From assembly GCA_025084515.1 (NCBI GenBank), contig JAJAGP010001506.1, forward strand, positions 1 through 64,000: 64,000 nucleotides of DNA, given 5' to 3'. The notes beneath the pieces were generated by a model. The model was not told where the DNA came from. It was given only the letters and a program-made list of their open reading frames with translations, and did not search any database. This DNA comes from Ancistrus triradiatus (lineage: Eukaryota; Chordata; Actinopteri; Siluriformes; Loricariidae). A program made the translations under genes and the position numbers. Positions 33,701-47,039 of this stretch are shown in pieces; position 1 is the stretch's first letter; the number at the start of each line of letters is the position of its first letter.

Positions 33701-35395
33701 CACTGAACTAAAAATGCAAAATTTGCCATAAGCAAAATTATAGTTTAATATTTTTTATCATTCATATAAACATCTAGCCTAGTTCTGCTTTGTTTCTGTT
33801 TAAATGTTAAACTCGAAATATTTAATGTCCAGAAATTTGCTCAAAATGCTCAAACTACAAACCAAAACCATTCCTCAACCCTTCGACCATTATTTTAAAA
33901 TCCATTTGTTTTGTATTTGTCATTTGTACCGTATAAAAGCCAGTATAAATAGTCGTATAACGCCATCTAATGGTTGTTGTTATTATAATATGAAAATAAT
34001 ATTGCACAAGTCACATTTGTGTAGGATCTTGTGATTTACATGGGGAAATGCTAAACAAAACACTTTACAATTGGATGTGAAAGCATGTTCTAGTCATCAG
34101 TGCTGCCAGCTAAGAGAAAATGACAGATTGAGAGATGTTAAGGACGTGTAAAATAACTTGCAATAGATTTTAGTAAATGTCATAAATACGGTCTCACTAC
34201 ACATTCCTATGATAAAATATGTTTAGGATGAAAAGACTAACTGACAACATGGTGTGCATTATTTATATAACATGTAACCCCATGTTACATTATAGCCAGT
34301 CACCCTTAACCTGCCATCATCAGCTAAATTGGGAAACAAAAACAAAAATCTTAAAATGTAATAGAGAACTCTGCATATATTGGGAAATGTTTTTAAACAG
34401 CTTCAGACCAGGCACACATTAATACTCAGTTATGAATGCTAGGGAAAACAGAAGCTTAGAATTTTAGATTTCTCCATTTCACCTTAAGTTTTGGTGAGGC
34501 CTTTGACTAAAAAGTACAGCCATAGCCATAATGTCACACCAATCAAAACAATTTATTTACATTCAGAACAAATACAGCAATATATTAATACCATGTTTTG
34601 TCCTTAACCGGCAAGAAACCTATACCAAAGCTCACTAATTAGACTAGTACTGGTAAATGAAAACACGTAAGGAAAGAGTAAGAACAAAAAATGACTTTCA
34701 AGCATGTGTACAAACATTTACACAATACAAACTTTAATATACAAGCTTAGCAAGGTCTCTAATGGCTACTCACTTCAGCGTCTAACTTTTCATTCTGAGA
34801 AATCTTACAACGTTAAACCGAGGTCTTACCATTTCCACATTAGCTGTGTAAAAACTCCACACTTTAGGGTTAGGGGAGAAAAGAAAATCCGAATTGGTAA
34901 ATCGGTCCAAAAATGAACAATAAGGCGGCATCGATTTATGAGTCTAGATTCGAGTCCATATAAAAACGAAAACGGCTAAACCCAAAACAACCGTCGCAAA
35001 TTGACACACGCGACAATATACGCACGCGCGCGCATGTGAGCGCTAAAGTTAAAGCTAGCATTAGCAGTTTCTCTCAGAGCTCGCTATCAATTAATTGTAG
35101 CCAGTTAAAGGTAACTGACGCTATCATTGACTTTATAACTAAGGCAAGAAGTAGGCTGCAGACACCTGATACATATGCCGGAACCTACATCTGACCAGAA
35201 ATATTCAACCTCACCTTAAAAGGTATTATAGTTATAAAAACTGACTGAACATATACAACAAAAGTCTCAGAAAACAACGAAATAATATTTATCGTAACAT
35301 AGAAGCAATCTTAATAACATAAGTTGACATAATTTAAATGAAACATATAGTTTAAATGAAAAACATATAGTTCACTTGACAAATGTCCATGTGAA
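33700..35395. other. Intergenic, nothing recognised
   Basis: AT-rich unique-looking sequence with a small CpG-richer patch near 34975-35040 ('acgcgacaatatacgcacgc'). No supported coding frame, RNA gene or transposon end. Confidence 0.4.
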
Positions 35396-35399
35396 CTAG

Positions 35400-36070
35400 C
35401 ATTACCTCAGTACTCGGAGCATCCTTTTGTATAATAAGCGATTTTGGTAAGTGCTGAAAAGGTTCTGAGATTGCTCTCATGGAATCTTTGCCCATTCTTC
35501 TCAGAACATTCCAGAACTGATTAATTAACCAAAGCTTGGATGACTTTGAAGTGTGCTTGGGATCACTGGATCATCTTGCTTGAGTCCAGTTATCACCACG
35601 ATTCAAGGTACTGGACTATGGGCCAGAAGGTCCAGGGTTCAAATCCCACTTCTGCTAAGCTGCCACCGTTGGATCCTTGAGCAAGGCCTTTAACCCACAG
35701 TTGCTTGGGATATAAGAATGTATCAATTGTAAGTCGCTCTGGATAAGGGCGTTTGCTAAATAACATAAATAAATAAATGTAAAGGCTATGCCAGTCACAC
35801 AGTCAAGCACAAAACATCCCAACTTCATTACTGACCCAACTCCATGTTTGACCATGAGGACAATATTCTTCTGGTCATAAGCCTTACCTTTCTTGCACCA
35901 GACAAGCCGCTGATCCATTTGGCCGAACAGTTCCAGTTTTGTTTTGTCACTTCATATAACTGTGTCCCAGAACCAGCCTAATCCAATCCTTTTGGAATAT
36001 TTGATGCTGTTAACTAGTAGTGCCAGTGAAACAGTGAAGCCAAAGGTTCAGCAACCGCTTGAAGAGGCCT
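35400..36070 (-). mobile_element. Tc1-like remnant interrupted by a SINE
   Basis: The minus strand of 35790-35960 encodes WCKKGKAYDQKNIVLMVKHG and VGSVMKLGCF, the pre-catalytic region of a Tc1-like transposase (compare KHGGGSVMLWGCF). Flanking text such as 'ctttgcccattcttctcaga' (about 35485) belongs to the same decayed element. The SINE at 35590-35790 splits it. Confidence 0.65.
35590..35790 (+). repeat. tRNA-derived SINE (first family), sense
   Basis: The head 'caaggtactggactatgggc' and box-B-like AGGGTTCAAATCCC precede 'ccttgagcaaggcctttaac'. The tail 'gtaagtcgctctggataagg' and 'gcgtttgctaaataa' follows. It is the best-preserved copy in the window and is inserted in a Tc1 remnant. Confidence 0.8.
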
Positions 36071-36079
36071 TTTCTCAAG

Positions 36080-37880
36080 GCACTGCATGACACATTACAC
36101 TAGTTACAAACTAGCTATGTATACTAGCCATAAGTGACCCACTACAATATTGTAGTTACAAGTGAGCCACTACAATATCCGAATTCATCAGAAATAAATG
36201 ACAATAAAGCTAACAGAGGCTCTTAGTATTCCAAAGCATTCTACTTTTACTTCTCCTACTACAGATAATCCACTAGGGGGCAGGAGTACGTAGTAGATCG
36301 TATACAGGTTTTTCAAAACAGTACTGATCACGCAGTTGGTGTTACAGTGTTAAACGTTTTCAACAGCTGTCCTGTTCTGAATATTAACTCCCGAAGTTGG
36401 AACCTTCCTTTAAGCTTACAGAAATTTAAAGACATGTTTTTTGCATAAAGAACGGTAAATAACTCTGAAAGTGGTTTCATTCCTGGTCTGACTGGAGATG
36501 CGTTTGAGTATTAAGTGCAATGCATGTGGTTAAAATCTTATGAAGATACAATCTGGATACAAGACACATGAAATGGGACCTTTGACCTGGCTGTATTTGG
36601 GCGAAAGTGTTAACAGTTTAGGAACAACCAACACAGGGAAAATTAACCTACTATACATACTACTCATACTAAACTTTACTTAAAAGCAGTATGAAGTACG
36701 AAGTACGTATGAAGTATTAGTATACACTGTATGGCCACTTTTTTTAGAGACACCTTCCCTTTGACAATTGGAGCATCTCTGGGACAAGATGTAATGAGAT
36801 CAAACACACTACTAGCTGGGCATCTATAAAGTAATAAAGTTGCGTTTCATTTGTAGTTTATAATCCAACCCTGGGGGGAAAAACACCAAAACCCTGCATA
36901 TGTTGTGTTTTGAATGGCAGTCAACCAGCAAGAGCATGTGAGTTCCATGTTGGTCCATGCTGGTTAGTGGATAGTGTTACATACTGCACACCAGAAGCTA
37001 CACTGCTGTAGTATTGTTTTTCAATAAAATTAATTAAAACACAAATATGAAAACATTTAGTACAGTACTGTACTGTACATTACAGTAATGCTTATCTTTT
37101 TATCTTTTATAAAACTTGAAACATTTATTGAAAACGAAAAAGAAAGTAGAAGGATACCATGTATCTTTCTGCCTTTCAGTTAGTGTCACAAGGGTTTGCT
37201 CCTACTAGTTTACTAGTAGTCATTGAGATGTTCATAAGATGCATACAAGACAGATTTTTACTTCATATTATAATTCTTAAGATCTCGGCCGTTTAGGTAA
37301 AAAAGTACAAATAAACACAATCTGTCACACAGTCAATCTTAGTCTGCTAAATTCAGAATACATTAGATTTCATTCATACTCTGCTTCTGTATGAAATAAA
37401 CTAAACTTTTGAAAATCACATTAAGTGAACTGATAATAATTTTGTCCATTCTGCTTTATATATGCACCAGTGATTGTGTGGACAGTAAAATAGTTTGACG
37501 AGGATAAAAACTTTCATTTAACTTTCATTTCATCCCAGAATCCACTGCACACATGTCCTTGTTCATTGCTCTTATAAGTGGCACATTAGCCAGCATATGA
37601 ACGTTAGCTGCCTATGCCGTCTCCAGTTACGTCAAGTTTTCCCCGTTTCACCTACAAGTTGAATCATAGCGAACTTAAATATGGTAAATAATCCAGGACC
37701 AGATTCCAGATCCTCCAGGGACCAGGGATCCTCCTGCTCTTCAGCTACTATGACAGGTTTTCAGTAGGCATTGAGTAAGGGATCTGGTATGTCATGTTAA
37801 AGGCTTTATTTTATGGTGATCAGTCCAAATGTAGCTTCATCACAAAGGCAGACATACTTTCATTTAAAATCTTCTCATAC
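36080..37880. other. Intergenic, nothing recognised
   Basis: No coding exon or RNA gene. The phrase 'cactgtatggccactttttt' near 36725 may be an isolated transposon end. Confidence 0.35.
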
Positions 37881-38150
37881 TTCCTTGGGTGAGGCAATTG
37901 GCTAATATGTCAGCCCACTACAGTGAACTGGGTTCGAGTCCCGACACTGCCTTCCAGCTGGGTCAGGCATCATGCGCAGAAAAGATTGGTTGTTTCCTGT
38001 CAAGTGATCAGCCCTGGGCACTGCAACAGTGAAGCCTTTCTCACCCTGTGATGCACTGGAGTCCCACATCTAGGGCATGCTTACTGCTACATGTTCTCTT
38101 GGGATATGGTTTGGAGCCTGGAGTCTGTGACTCTGATCAGGAAAAAATAG
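37880..38150 (+). repeat. tRNA-like SINE variant, sense
   Basis: The head 'gtgaggcaattggctaatatg' with box-B-like GGGTTCGAGTCCCGAC is followed by 'tgatgcactggagtcccac' and 'ggtttggagcctggag', in the order of a common fish SINE body. It lacks the 'gctctggataagg' tail of the first family. A second tRNA-like head (GTGGCTCAGTTGGTAGGG) occurs near 38510. Confidence 0.5.
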
Positions 38151-38559
38151 GAATAAACCATTGGGAAAAAAAATCTGGTACTTCATGGAGTCAATAATGG
38201 TACGCACCTAACAAGGATCTCTGACCTTTGGAGGGAATACAGCCCTACAACACTGCAGATCCTCTATTATCCTTAACAATAGATTATCCAAGAGTTTTCT
38301 TCCCATTGTCCTCTGGATGCAATTTTCTCATGCAAAAGTGAAAGCCTCTGGAGAGATGGAAAACAGGCATAGACAAGACAGATCATCACTACACTGGGAT
38401 GCTTCCGACCACGACCCGCAGATGGAACCAAGCATCAATTGATGGGAGATGACACCTCAGACACAGTCATGAACTGGAAACTGCTGCTCAGTGGTGGGAT
38501 ACGAGCCTGAGTGGCTCAGTTGGTAGGGCACTCATTCTCAGTGTTGAACCTCCCTAATT

Positions 38560-41330
38560 CATATCCGCTGGTTCACTTCTGTCAGTTGAGGTTTGTCTGT
38601 TAGTCAGATTACATGTCAGTTCTTCAAAGTGCAAGGCATTCACTTGCTTAAGGGTAACACTGTCATGATTCATTGGGCAGGTGTTCCCCCATTCATGTCT
38701 ATTTTCCTCCAGGCAAGAACACCCAGTTCACGTCTTTGTCTAAGGTACCGACTTCCTGTCAGCCAATACTGGTCTTAGGTTGAGTCTGGTTCCATAAGGG
38801 TGTCCTAATGTCTGAGTCCCATCAACAGCATTCCAGTGCAAGGTTTAACTACTGTACTCATTCTTTTTCATAGTCTAAGAGCATGTTGTGGCATACTGTG
38901 TCGGAAGCAGCAGGTAGGTGCAGCAGAAGATGTTTAACTAACCATGATTGGCTGCATTCAGCAAGTCATTTCAACTCTCATCTGAGCAGCTAGCGTACTA
39001 TGGTTTATCCTCAAACCAGACTCCTCAACCATATCAATCAGGGGCCTGATACTCCAGTACCTTCTGCCAGGTGGCAGGAAGGTAAACAATCCATGAAAAG
39101 GGTGCGATGGGTCATAAACTGGTGGCTTAGCAAATGCACAATTTGTTGAATATGTTCTTGTTGAGAGCTCAATGATTTTCTCAGCTGTTGTTACTCTCTG
39201 TCATTTTCTAGGATGTGTTAAGAATTAGCTGTTAAGTCTTGATTTCCTTGAGTCTTCACAAAAAAATGGTGACTTTGTGTACTGGCTGTGACAGTGTGAT
39301 GATGAACCAGATGACATCCTATGTAATGTGACCAGATTCAAGACTAAGAAAATAATTGAGAAAATTAGTTATAAGTGGGCACCTAAAGGCAAGGCATGTT
39401 TGAATCACAGAGGTAGACATGGTGTTCTTGAGACAAGAAGTGGCTGTGGATGGACTAACCACTTCAATCACCTCCACCAGAGAGCAGGGCAGTGAAGCAG
39501 TGGAACCACCAGTGGGCGCTGCCCAGGGAGAATATGAACAAGCAGTAAACTGCCCTAAGAAAGCAGACAAATGAAAAAAAGAGGAAGAATGGTGCCACAA
39601 GAAAGACAGAAAAACAAAAAGGAGACAGAGAAAGTAGATAAGTAAATGCCCTAAAGCTGTGAGGGCAGAGAAGCAACAGCTATAGAAACAGTCATTGACA
39701 GAGAAGAGAAAAGAGACTTTGAGGGAGAGATGAACATGGAAATCAGAAAAGAGGCCTAACTAAAGGTGTTAGACAACCCAAGAACCAGTTGGGGACTAAA
39801 CCTACTTCACTAAGGTTCTAGCAAATCAAGGTAAGAAGGTGAAAAAGTAGGCATAGGATTCTAGTGGCTCAGGATGCTATGATCAATTTTCAATGAAAAA
39901 TGTTATGCATCATTTTAATAGACACATTTCTAACAATGAAAGAGAAAGTCTGTTAGAGGACCACAACTGTTCATTGGAAACTGGAGGTCTAGAGTCTCTT
40001 TGACTTTGTTTCGGCAGTTTTGGTATTCTTATGTGCCTTCTTGTAGTGCGTCTTTGTAGGCAAGCCCATGAACTGCCGATCCAGTATTCCTATTAAAGTG
40101 TTCTGACAAGTGACTAGCAGCATTATACAGTGGAACCCAAGAGTAAATAAACAAGCAAATAAGCAAAATTCACTTCATATATTCTGTAAAATGTAAGCTG
40201 ATTTAGGATAATCAAAAGTGTATTATCAGAGTGCCAGGGTCTCTGGGGATATAATTATACAGTCAGGTTTGGAGAACTGGTAAAAGCTCAACAACAAACA
40301 ACATCCTGGCTTACCCATTTATATAAACACATTTTAGATGTATACAATATGTGACAGGAAAAAGCAGTAGTCACCTATTTAAATAAAACATTGAAAGTCC
40401 AGCAACCCAGTGGGAATGTAGCCAGGCCGGCAGAGAGCAGAGAGGAAGGGTGGTCCTGGGTTAGGCCAGTAAGCAGCAGGCAAGTGTTGAAGTCATTCAG
40501 CACAGTAGCCCAGTAGTGAGCTAATATTTGTAAAATCTAGCTTGATAAATTGCATGGAGAGTAGCAGTGGCGAGTAAAATCCAGTAATCCACAGAGAGTG
40601 AAGTCCAGATGAGGGATAAATTGAGATTATTTATTCGGCTGGCAGTAGTAGTACATTAATGGGCTAATCAATGGCAGGAACAATGGTAACAGGCATCAAT
40701 TTCAGAAATATTATTCTAATTAAAATAAATTTAACAATAAAGACAAACAGTAGCGGTTAGTAATGACTAACAAATAATAATTCAACAAGCAGTGACTGTC
40801 AAGCAAGCCAGTATTCACTCAACAGAGAACCAATCCATCAGATGGCACCAGGCCTGTGGTCCATGATAAAGCATCTAGTACACATTCTGCACGCTTACTG
40901 AATCAGTGTCTGTCATCTGGTTAAAAGTGAAAGCTAAAACCATGATTAGGAGTAAGTATACACAGTGGCAGCATATTTAGCGAAATAAAAAGCCTTGTGG
41001 AACACCATGGATCCTGTGTAAGACATAGTAATAGTTCCCTACATTTTCTACAGCAAGACGCTGTCACACAACGATGAGCGGATCTACCTGCAACGCTTTC
41101 TCCCCTTTGAACATCTCAGAAGTTTGCTTATTACCTCAACCCGGAAAGTCCTTCCTGTCTCAGTGCTTCCTGGACATCAGTATTCATAAAGATTCTTAGT
41201 GCTAAGAGCTCCTAGTGATGAAATTCTAAGAAAAATCTTAGAATTGTGGGCGTTGCTCTCTCAAAGTTACGAGTAGTTCAAAGTAAAGATAAAAGTTATT
41301 CTAACACTGAATAAGAGTGAGTTAATCAAA
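38560..41330. other. Intergenic, old repeats only
   Basis: No host coding frame found. The stretch 'ccagtaccttctgccaggtggcaggaaggt' near 39055-39084 looks like decayed LINE 3' sequence. The region 39480-39740 is A/G-rich. The remainder has no recognised structure. Confidence 0.35.
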
Positions 41331-41388
41331 GAATACCGATTAGATCAGGCAGGAATAATGTTTGTCGTTGACCTCATCAGAGATGCAC

Positions 41389-41618
41389 TCACAGCTTCCC
41401 AGCACAATAATGCCGTAATGAAATGTACCTAATAGCGTGTAGTACCTCCATAAAATTCTGATGAGAATTTCCTCTAGACTGGGATTTTTGCCACTGCCGG
41501 TAGACCTGTATGACCGTACGCTTCAGAACACCTATACATTCAGCTACTTCCTTCACCACTATGGCCTTTGGCACACCCAAATGCAATTACTCTTTTATCA
41601 GATCATATATATACATAT

Positions 41619-41685
<67 letters not shown>

Positions 41686-42010
41686 TGTATATGTGCAGGA
41701 CATCCTAAGGTCACATGTGTTGCCTCTCATCGCAAGTCTTCCAACTGGGCTTTTTCAACAGAATAATGCTCACCCATACACAGCAAGAGTTTCCCAGGAA
41801 TGTCTCTGCCAGATTGCAACACTTCCTTGGCCTGCACAGTCACCAGATTTATCGTCAGTCGAGCATTTATGGGACCAGTTGGGATGCCAGCTTCAGCAAC
41901 CGACAAGTGTACAGGATCTACAGGCCCAGGTGCAACATCTGTTGACAAATGTGCCACAGGATACCACACGGAATCTGTATGCCTCCATGCCCAACCATAT
42001 CTCATCTTGT
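41389..42010. pseudogene. Chimeric Tc1-like remnant: inverted 5' part, microsatellite, 3' part
   Basis: The minus strand of 41389-41586 encodes a helix-turn-helix-like segment (VAECIGVLKRTVIQVYRQWQ). After an (AT)n run (41605-41680), the plus strand 41695-42005 encodes the transposase end: FQQNNAHPYTARVSQ, then SPDLSSVEHLWDQLG and NLYASMPNHISSC. The catalytic aspartate of QQDN is changed to N and NPIE to SSVE, so it is dead. The two parts face opposite ways, which implies rearrangement. Confidence 0.7.
41605..41697. repeat. (AT)n microsatellite
   Basis: TATATACATATACACA followed by about 30 AT units and an imperfect inverted end 'acacatatatgtatatgtg'. Confidence 0.95.
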
Positions 42011-43027
42011 ACCCAGGCTTATTCCCATATTCCCTTATTCCTTTTCAACTCAAATGTCCCAATCAGTATTTTCTTTTCCCATTCTAACTTTTCTTCTTTC
42101 TTTACACCTTTTTGTTTCATTTCCTGTTTCTGATCTGCTGGAGTCCAATCATTGCTTTTATTTATTTCTATTATTTATTATTCATTTATTTATTATTTAT
42201 TTTTCCTAGCCATGATCACCAGGCAGAAACATGTCCTGGCTGGGACACCAGTTCATTATTGAGGCCAGGGAATGTTACTTATTATTCATTTAAAAAACTA
42301 AAATTCCACTGGAATTTAAAAAAAGATGGACCAGAAAAAAAGTGACCAGACAGGTCGATGTAAAACTGTACTCATATAGCAGGTAAGCTTACTAAATGCA
42401 CATTAGAAGCACATTGCAGATCATCTGTCCCTCACTACCAAGCCCAATGGTGGCCCTATCCAGCACCATGGTGTTTACTATTAAGCTCTTTAATACCTTA
42501 TTACCTGGGTTTTAATGACACAATTTATTGTGTTTGTTACACAAACCTGAAAGTCTGCAGTATGCATGTGGTAGGTCTTCAGGACAAGGAGTGTTATCTT
42601 AGTTTAAGACATACTACCAAGGCTACAATTATGAAGTACCCACCTAAGTACAGAGATTTCATCACTTGTCCATACTGTGATTCCTCTTTGAATTTGAGGA
42701 CAAAGTGTCATCAGAAAATGCCTTCGGATGATCTATATAAAAAGAGAAGCTGATACTCCAGAATTTCCTAAACATAATCAGACACACTCATTCAATCACT
42801 GTCTTACCTGCTTGATCCTGCACAGGGTGGCGGGAGAACAGGTGCCTAACTGGCGCAAGGCAGAAACAACCCTAGATAAGGCACCAATCCATCGTAGAGC
42901 ACATACACTCACAAAGGACACTTTAGAGACTAATCAGAAACACAGCAGCCATTTCAAAGAAATTTAATTAGAATAACTTTTTTTAGCTGTACATACAGTA
43001 CAAGAAAGATACTGACTTTTACTTGAA

Positions 43028-44516
43028 TCCCATCAACAGATTTTCATGCAAGTTCTAAAAGTAGATAAAGAGAACCCAGTTAAACAAATCAGACAAAAAT
43101 TTTACACTTGATCACTTATTTATTGAGAAAAATGATCCAATATTACATATTAGTGAGTGGCAAAATTATGTGAACCTCTAGGATTAGCAGTTAATTTGAA
43201 GGTGAAATTAGAGTCCGGTGTTTTCAATCAGTGGGATGACAATCAGGTCTATTTAAAGAACAGGGATCTATCAACATCCTGCTCTTCACAACACGTTTGT
43301 GGAAGTGTATCATGGCATGAACAAAGGAGATTTCTGAGGACCTCAGAAAAAGTGTTGTTGATGCTCATCAGGCTAGAAAAGGTTACAAAACCATCTCTAA
43401 AGACACAGTCAGACAGATTGTGTACAAATGGAGAAAATTCAAGACCACTGTCACCCTCCCCAGAAGTGGTCGACCAACAAAGATCACTCCAAGAGCAAGG
43501 CATGTAATAGTTGGCGAGGTCACAAAGGACCCCAGGGTAACTTCTAAGCAACTGAAGGCCTCTCTCACATTGTCTAATGTTAATGCTCATGAGTCCACTA
43601 TGACAAGAACACTGAACAACAATGGTGTGCATGGAAGGGTTGCAAGGACAAAGTGACTGCTCTCCAAAAAGAACATTGCTGCTCGTCTGCAGTTTGCTAA
43701 AGATCATGTTGACAAGCCAGAAGGCTATTGGAAGAATGTTTTGTGAACGGATGAGACCACAAAAGAAATTTTTAGTATAAAAGAATAGCGTTATCTTTAG
43801 AGAAAGGAAAACACTGCATTCCAGCATAAGAACCTTATCCCATCTGTGAAACATGGTAGTGGCAGTATCATGGTTTGGGTCTGTTTTGCTGCATCTGGGC
43901 CAGGACAGCTTGCCATCATTGATGGAACAATGAATTCTGATTATATGAGAGAATTCTAAAGGAAAATGTCAGGACATATGTCCATGAACTGAATCTCAGG
44001 AGAAGGTGGATCATGCAGCAAGACAACGACCCTAAACCAAAGAATGGTTAAAGAAGAACAAAGTTAATGTTTTGGAATGGCCAAGTCAAAGTCCTGACCT
44101 TAACCCAATCGGAATGCAATGGAAGAAGTTAATGTGAGGAAACCCACCAATATCCCAGAGCTGAAGCTGTTCTGTATGGAGGAATGGGCTAAAATTAATC
44201 CAAGCCAGTGTGCAGGACTGATCAACAGTTACAGGAAATGTTTAGTTGAATTTATTGCTGCACAGGGGGGCCACACCAGATACTGAAAGCAAAGGTTCAT
44301 ATACTGTAGCCACTCACTAATATGTAATATTGGATCTTTTTCCTCAATAAATAAATGACCAAGTATAATATTTTTGTCTCATTTGTTTAACTGGGTTCTC
44401 TTTATATACTTTTAGGACTTGTGTGAAAAGCTGATAATGTTTTAGGTAATATTTATGCAGAAATATCGAAAATTCTAAAGGGTTCACAAACTTTCAAGCA
44501 CCACTGTATGCATACA
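43028..44516 (+). mobile_element. Tc1-like element (family X, copy 2), left end truncated
   Basis: It matches the 7161 copy from 'cagattttcatgcaagttc' onward, so about the first 75 bp of the left inverted repeat are missing. The right end '...aagcaccactg' is followed by TA (44517-44518). The interior is a transposase pseudogene. The whole lies head-to-tail with the next copy. Confidence 0.85.
43311..44287 (+). pseudogene. Tc1-like transposase pseudogene (family X, copy 2)
   Basis: The start region reads ATGGCATGAACAAAGGAG, with an early stop in place of the usual arginine codon. The helix-turn-helix part is followed by YKWRKFKTTVTLPRSGRPTK, then a TLNNNGVHGRVAR block ending in TGA. Later pieces include QQDNDPK near 44018-44038 (after which bases are deleted) and SPDLNP near 44090. 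Stops and indels occur throughout, so no activity is expected. Confidence 0.8.
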
Positions 44517-44526
44517 TATATTTATA

Positions 44527-46003
44527 TAGTGGTGATTGAGGTTTGTGAACTCTTTAGAATTTTCTACATGTCTGCATATATATGACCAAAAACCTACTTT
44601 ATGCACAAGTCCTAAAAGGAAAATGATCCAAAATGACTTATCTGTGAGAGGTAAAAGTAGATCATTTGGAGCTAAAATTAATCAGGTGTTTTCAATCAAT
44701 GGGAAGACAATCTGGACTGAGTTTGCACACTGTTGTATTTAAAGAGCAGTGACCCATCAGAGTCTGGTATTCAAAATGCATGTTTGTTGATGTGTATCAT
44801 GGTACAAACAAAAGCACTTTTTCAGGACCTCTTCTGAGAAAGAGAGTTGATGATGCTCATCTGGTTGGAAAAGGTTACAAAAGCCATCTCTAAAGATTTT
44901 GGCCTCTAATAATTCACAGTCAGACAGATGTCAGACAGACTGCGTACAAATAGAGGAAATTCAAGGCCATTGTTAGCCTCCTCTGGAGTGGCCAACTAAC
45001 AAAGAGCACTCTAAATGCAAGGGATGTGACAGTCCACAAGGTCACAAAGGAGCCCAGGGTAACCTCTAAGCAACTAAAGGCATTTCTGATGGTGGGTACT
45101 GTTAATGTCAGTGAGTTCACCAGAAGGAGAACACTAAACAACAATGGTGTTCATGGCAGAGTTACAAGTAGAAAGCCATTGCTCTTCAAAAAACATTGCT
45201 CCCTATCTGCAGGATACAATCACATGGACTATTGGAAAAATGTTTTTTTGGATGGATAAGACCACAGTAGAAATTTCTGTTTTAAATGAGAATCATTATG
45301 TCTGGAGATATATCACACTGCTTTTGAACCTTATGCCATCTGTGAAACATTGTGGTGGTAGTATCACGGTTTGGGCCTTTTTGCTGCATCTGGGACAGAA
45401 GGACTTGTCACCATGGATGGAACAAGTAATTCTGAATTATCCTACATTCTAAAGGAAAATGTCAGGACATCTGTCCATGAACTGAAACTAAAGAGAACAT
45501 GAGTCATTGCAAGACAACGACCCTAAGCACACAAGTTGTTCTACCAAAGAATGGTTAAAGAAGAATAAAGTTAATGTTTTGGAATGACCAAGTCAAAGTC
45601 CTGACCTTAATCCAATTGAAATGTTGTGAAAATACGTGGAATGTTAGGAAACCCACCAACATTCCAAACTTGAAGTTGTTCTCTACAGAGGAATGGGATA
45701 AAATTCTAAGTCAATGTGTAGAATAGATAAACAGCTACCAAAAAGGTTTAGCTGCAGTTATTACTACACAGGCGGTTCACACGAGATACTAAAAGCAATG
45801 GTTCACATACTTTTGCATTCACAGATTACGAAACATTGGATCATTTTCCTCAATAGAAATGACCAAGAATAAGATTTGAATGTTGTTTGTTTAACTGTGT
45901 TATCTTTTTCTGTTTTAGAAGTTGTGTTAAACGATGTTTTCGTTCATATTTATGCAGAAATATCGAAAATTCTAAAGGGTTCAGAAACTTAAGCACCAGT
46001 GAT
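44527..46003 (+). mobile_element. Tc1-like element (family X, copy 3)
   Basis: It begins TAGTGGTGATTGAGG, a decayed form of CAGTGGTG, only about 10 bp after copy 2. It ends 'aaacttaagcaccagtg' near 46003. A transposase pseudogene (about 44799-45790) keeps QQDN/TKEWLKKNKVNV-like and SPDLNPIEML-like pieces but has stops, including TGA for the W codon before the catalytic block. It is more diverged than copy 2. Confidence 0.82.
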
Positions 46004-46329
46004 TAAACAGCACACAAAGATGGTGTGATAAACCTCATCAGTGTTTTTAGTTTTGGTGGTAAAAGTCAAATACTGACCTCTGCAAAAATGAAAACGGAAA
46101 TGTACAAGCCAAAAATGGTGACGGTGATGATGATGGTGATCAATGTTGTTCTGTACTTCCCACCGCATGCCATCTTTTTAGCAGTTAATACACCTAGGAA
46201 ACACAAGGGGGAAGCAACGTCTAAAGGGTGAACCTGTGCTGGGTAACGCTGGCCGAACTGTTTAAGGTGCTTTTTAAAGAATTATTCGCATGAATTAATG
46301 TTTGAACTAGCAAACAAAATCTGATTTTT

Positions 46330-46341
46330 TTTTTTTTTTTG
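46330..46341. repeat. Poly(T) run
   Basis: A T homopolymer around 46326-46341 in an otherwise unique stretch. Confidence 0.6.
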
Positions 46342-46907
46342 CTCGAATAGCTCTCTCGCATTGTGTTAGATGACTCTGTATATGTAGCAGAGCTGCAATC
46401 ACGTCTTGAGGTTTGGTAAATTATAGATTGAATGATACCAAATGGACCAGATGGGTTGGCAGAACTAAAAGCGAACATAGGCAGAAATGGACTAACCCTA
46501 ATGTTTTTTTCCTGTTTTACACTGAAAGATGATTAAAGCACAGCGATTTTCCCGCGTTTATTTCCCGCATTTATTGGTCTCGGTATTTTCTGAACCCTGC
46601 TCTGTAGTATTATTATTAGTATTATTATTAACATTATTATATTTTTGGATGAAGGCTATAGTACGTGCTTTAATTTGTGTTATAAATAAGTGAATTTAAA
46701 AGGATCTGAATAGGAAATATAATCTGTTGAGCAGCACATAATACTAGGCTACTGTATATAGAAACAGTGAGAAGTGTGTTTTAACCTCAGGGCTCTTGGT
46801 TGAACGAAAGAGGGCGCTCTAGGAACACACTGTCCTCCCAATTTTCTCTTATTTTCCCATTTTACTTTCCACATGGGAGACGAAGTGAACCTTTAACTGT
46901 ACGAACT

Positions 46908-46909
<2 letters not shown>

Positions 46910-46971
<62 letters not shown>
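46910..46971. repeat. (TAA)n microsatellite
   Basis: About twenty uninterrupted TAA units. Confidence 0.95.
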
Positions 46972-46973
<2 letters not shown>

Positions 46974-47039
46974 GTAGTAATGGTAGTAGTAGTCAGGGGC
47001 TTGTTGTACTTGACTAGTGACTACTTATTGAACTGGGGC

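Noticed and set aside
35603..35660. Possible tRNA gene
   Set aside because: Box-A- and box-B-like sequences belong to a SINE with a family tail; no paired acceptor stem.
37925..37950. Possible tRNA gene (GGGTTCGAGTCCC)
   Set aside because: The head is degenerate and followed by a SINE body, with no acceptor stem.
43249..43854. 201-codon minus-strand open frame
   Set aside because: Antisense to the family-X Tc1 transposase pseudogene.
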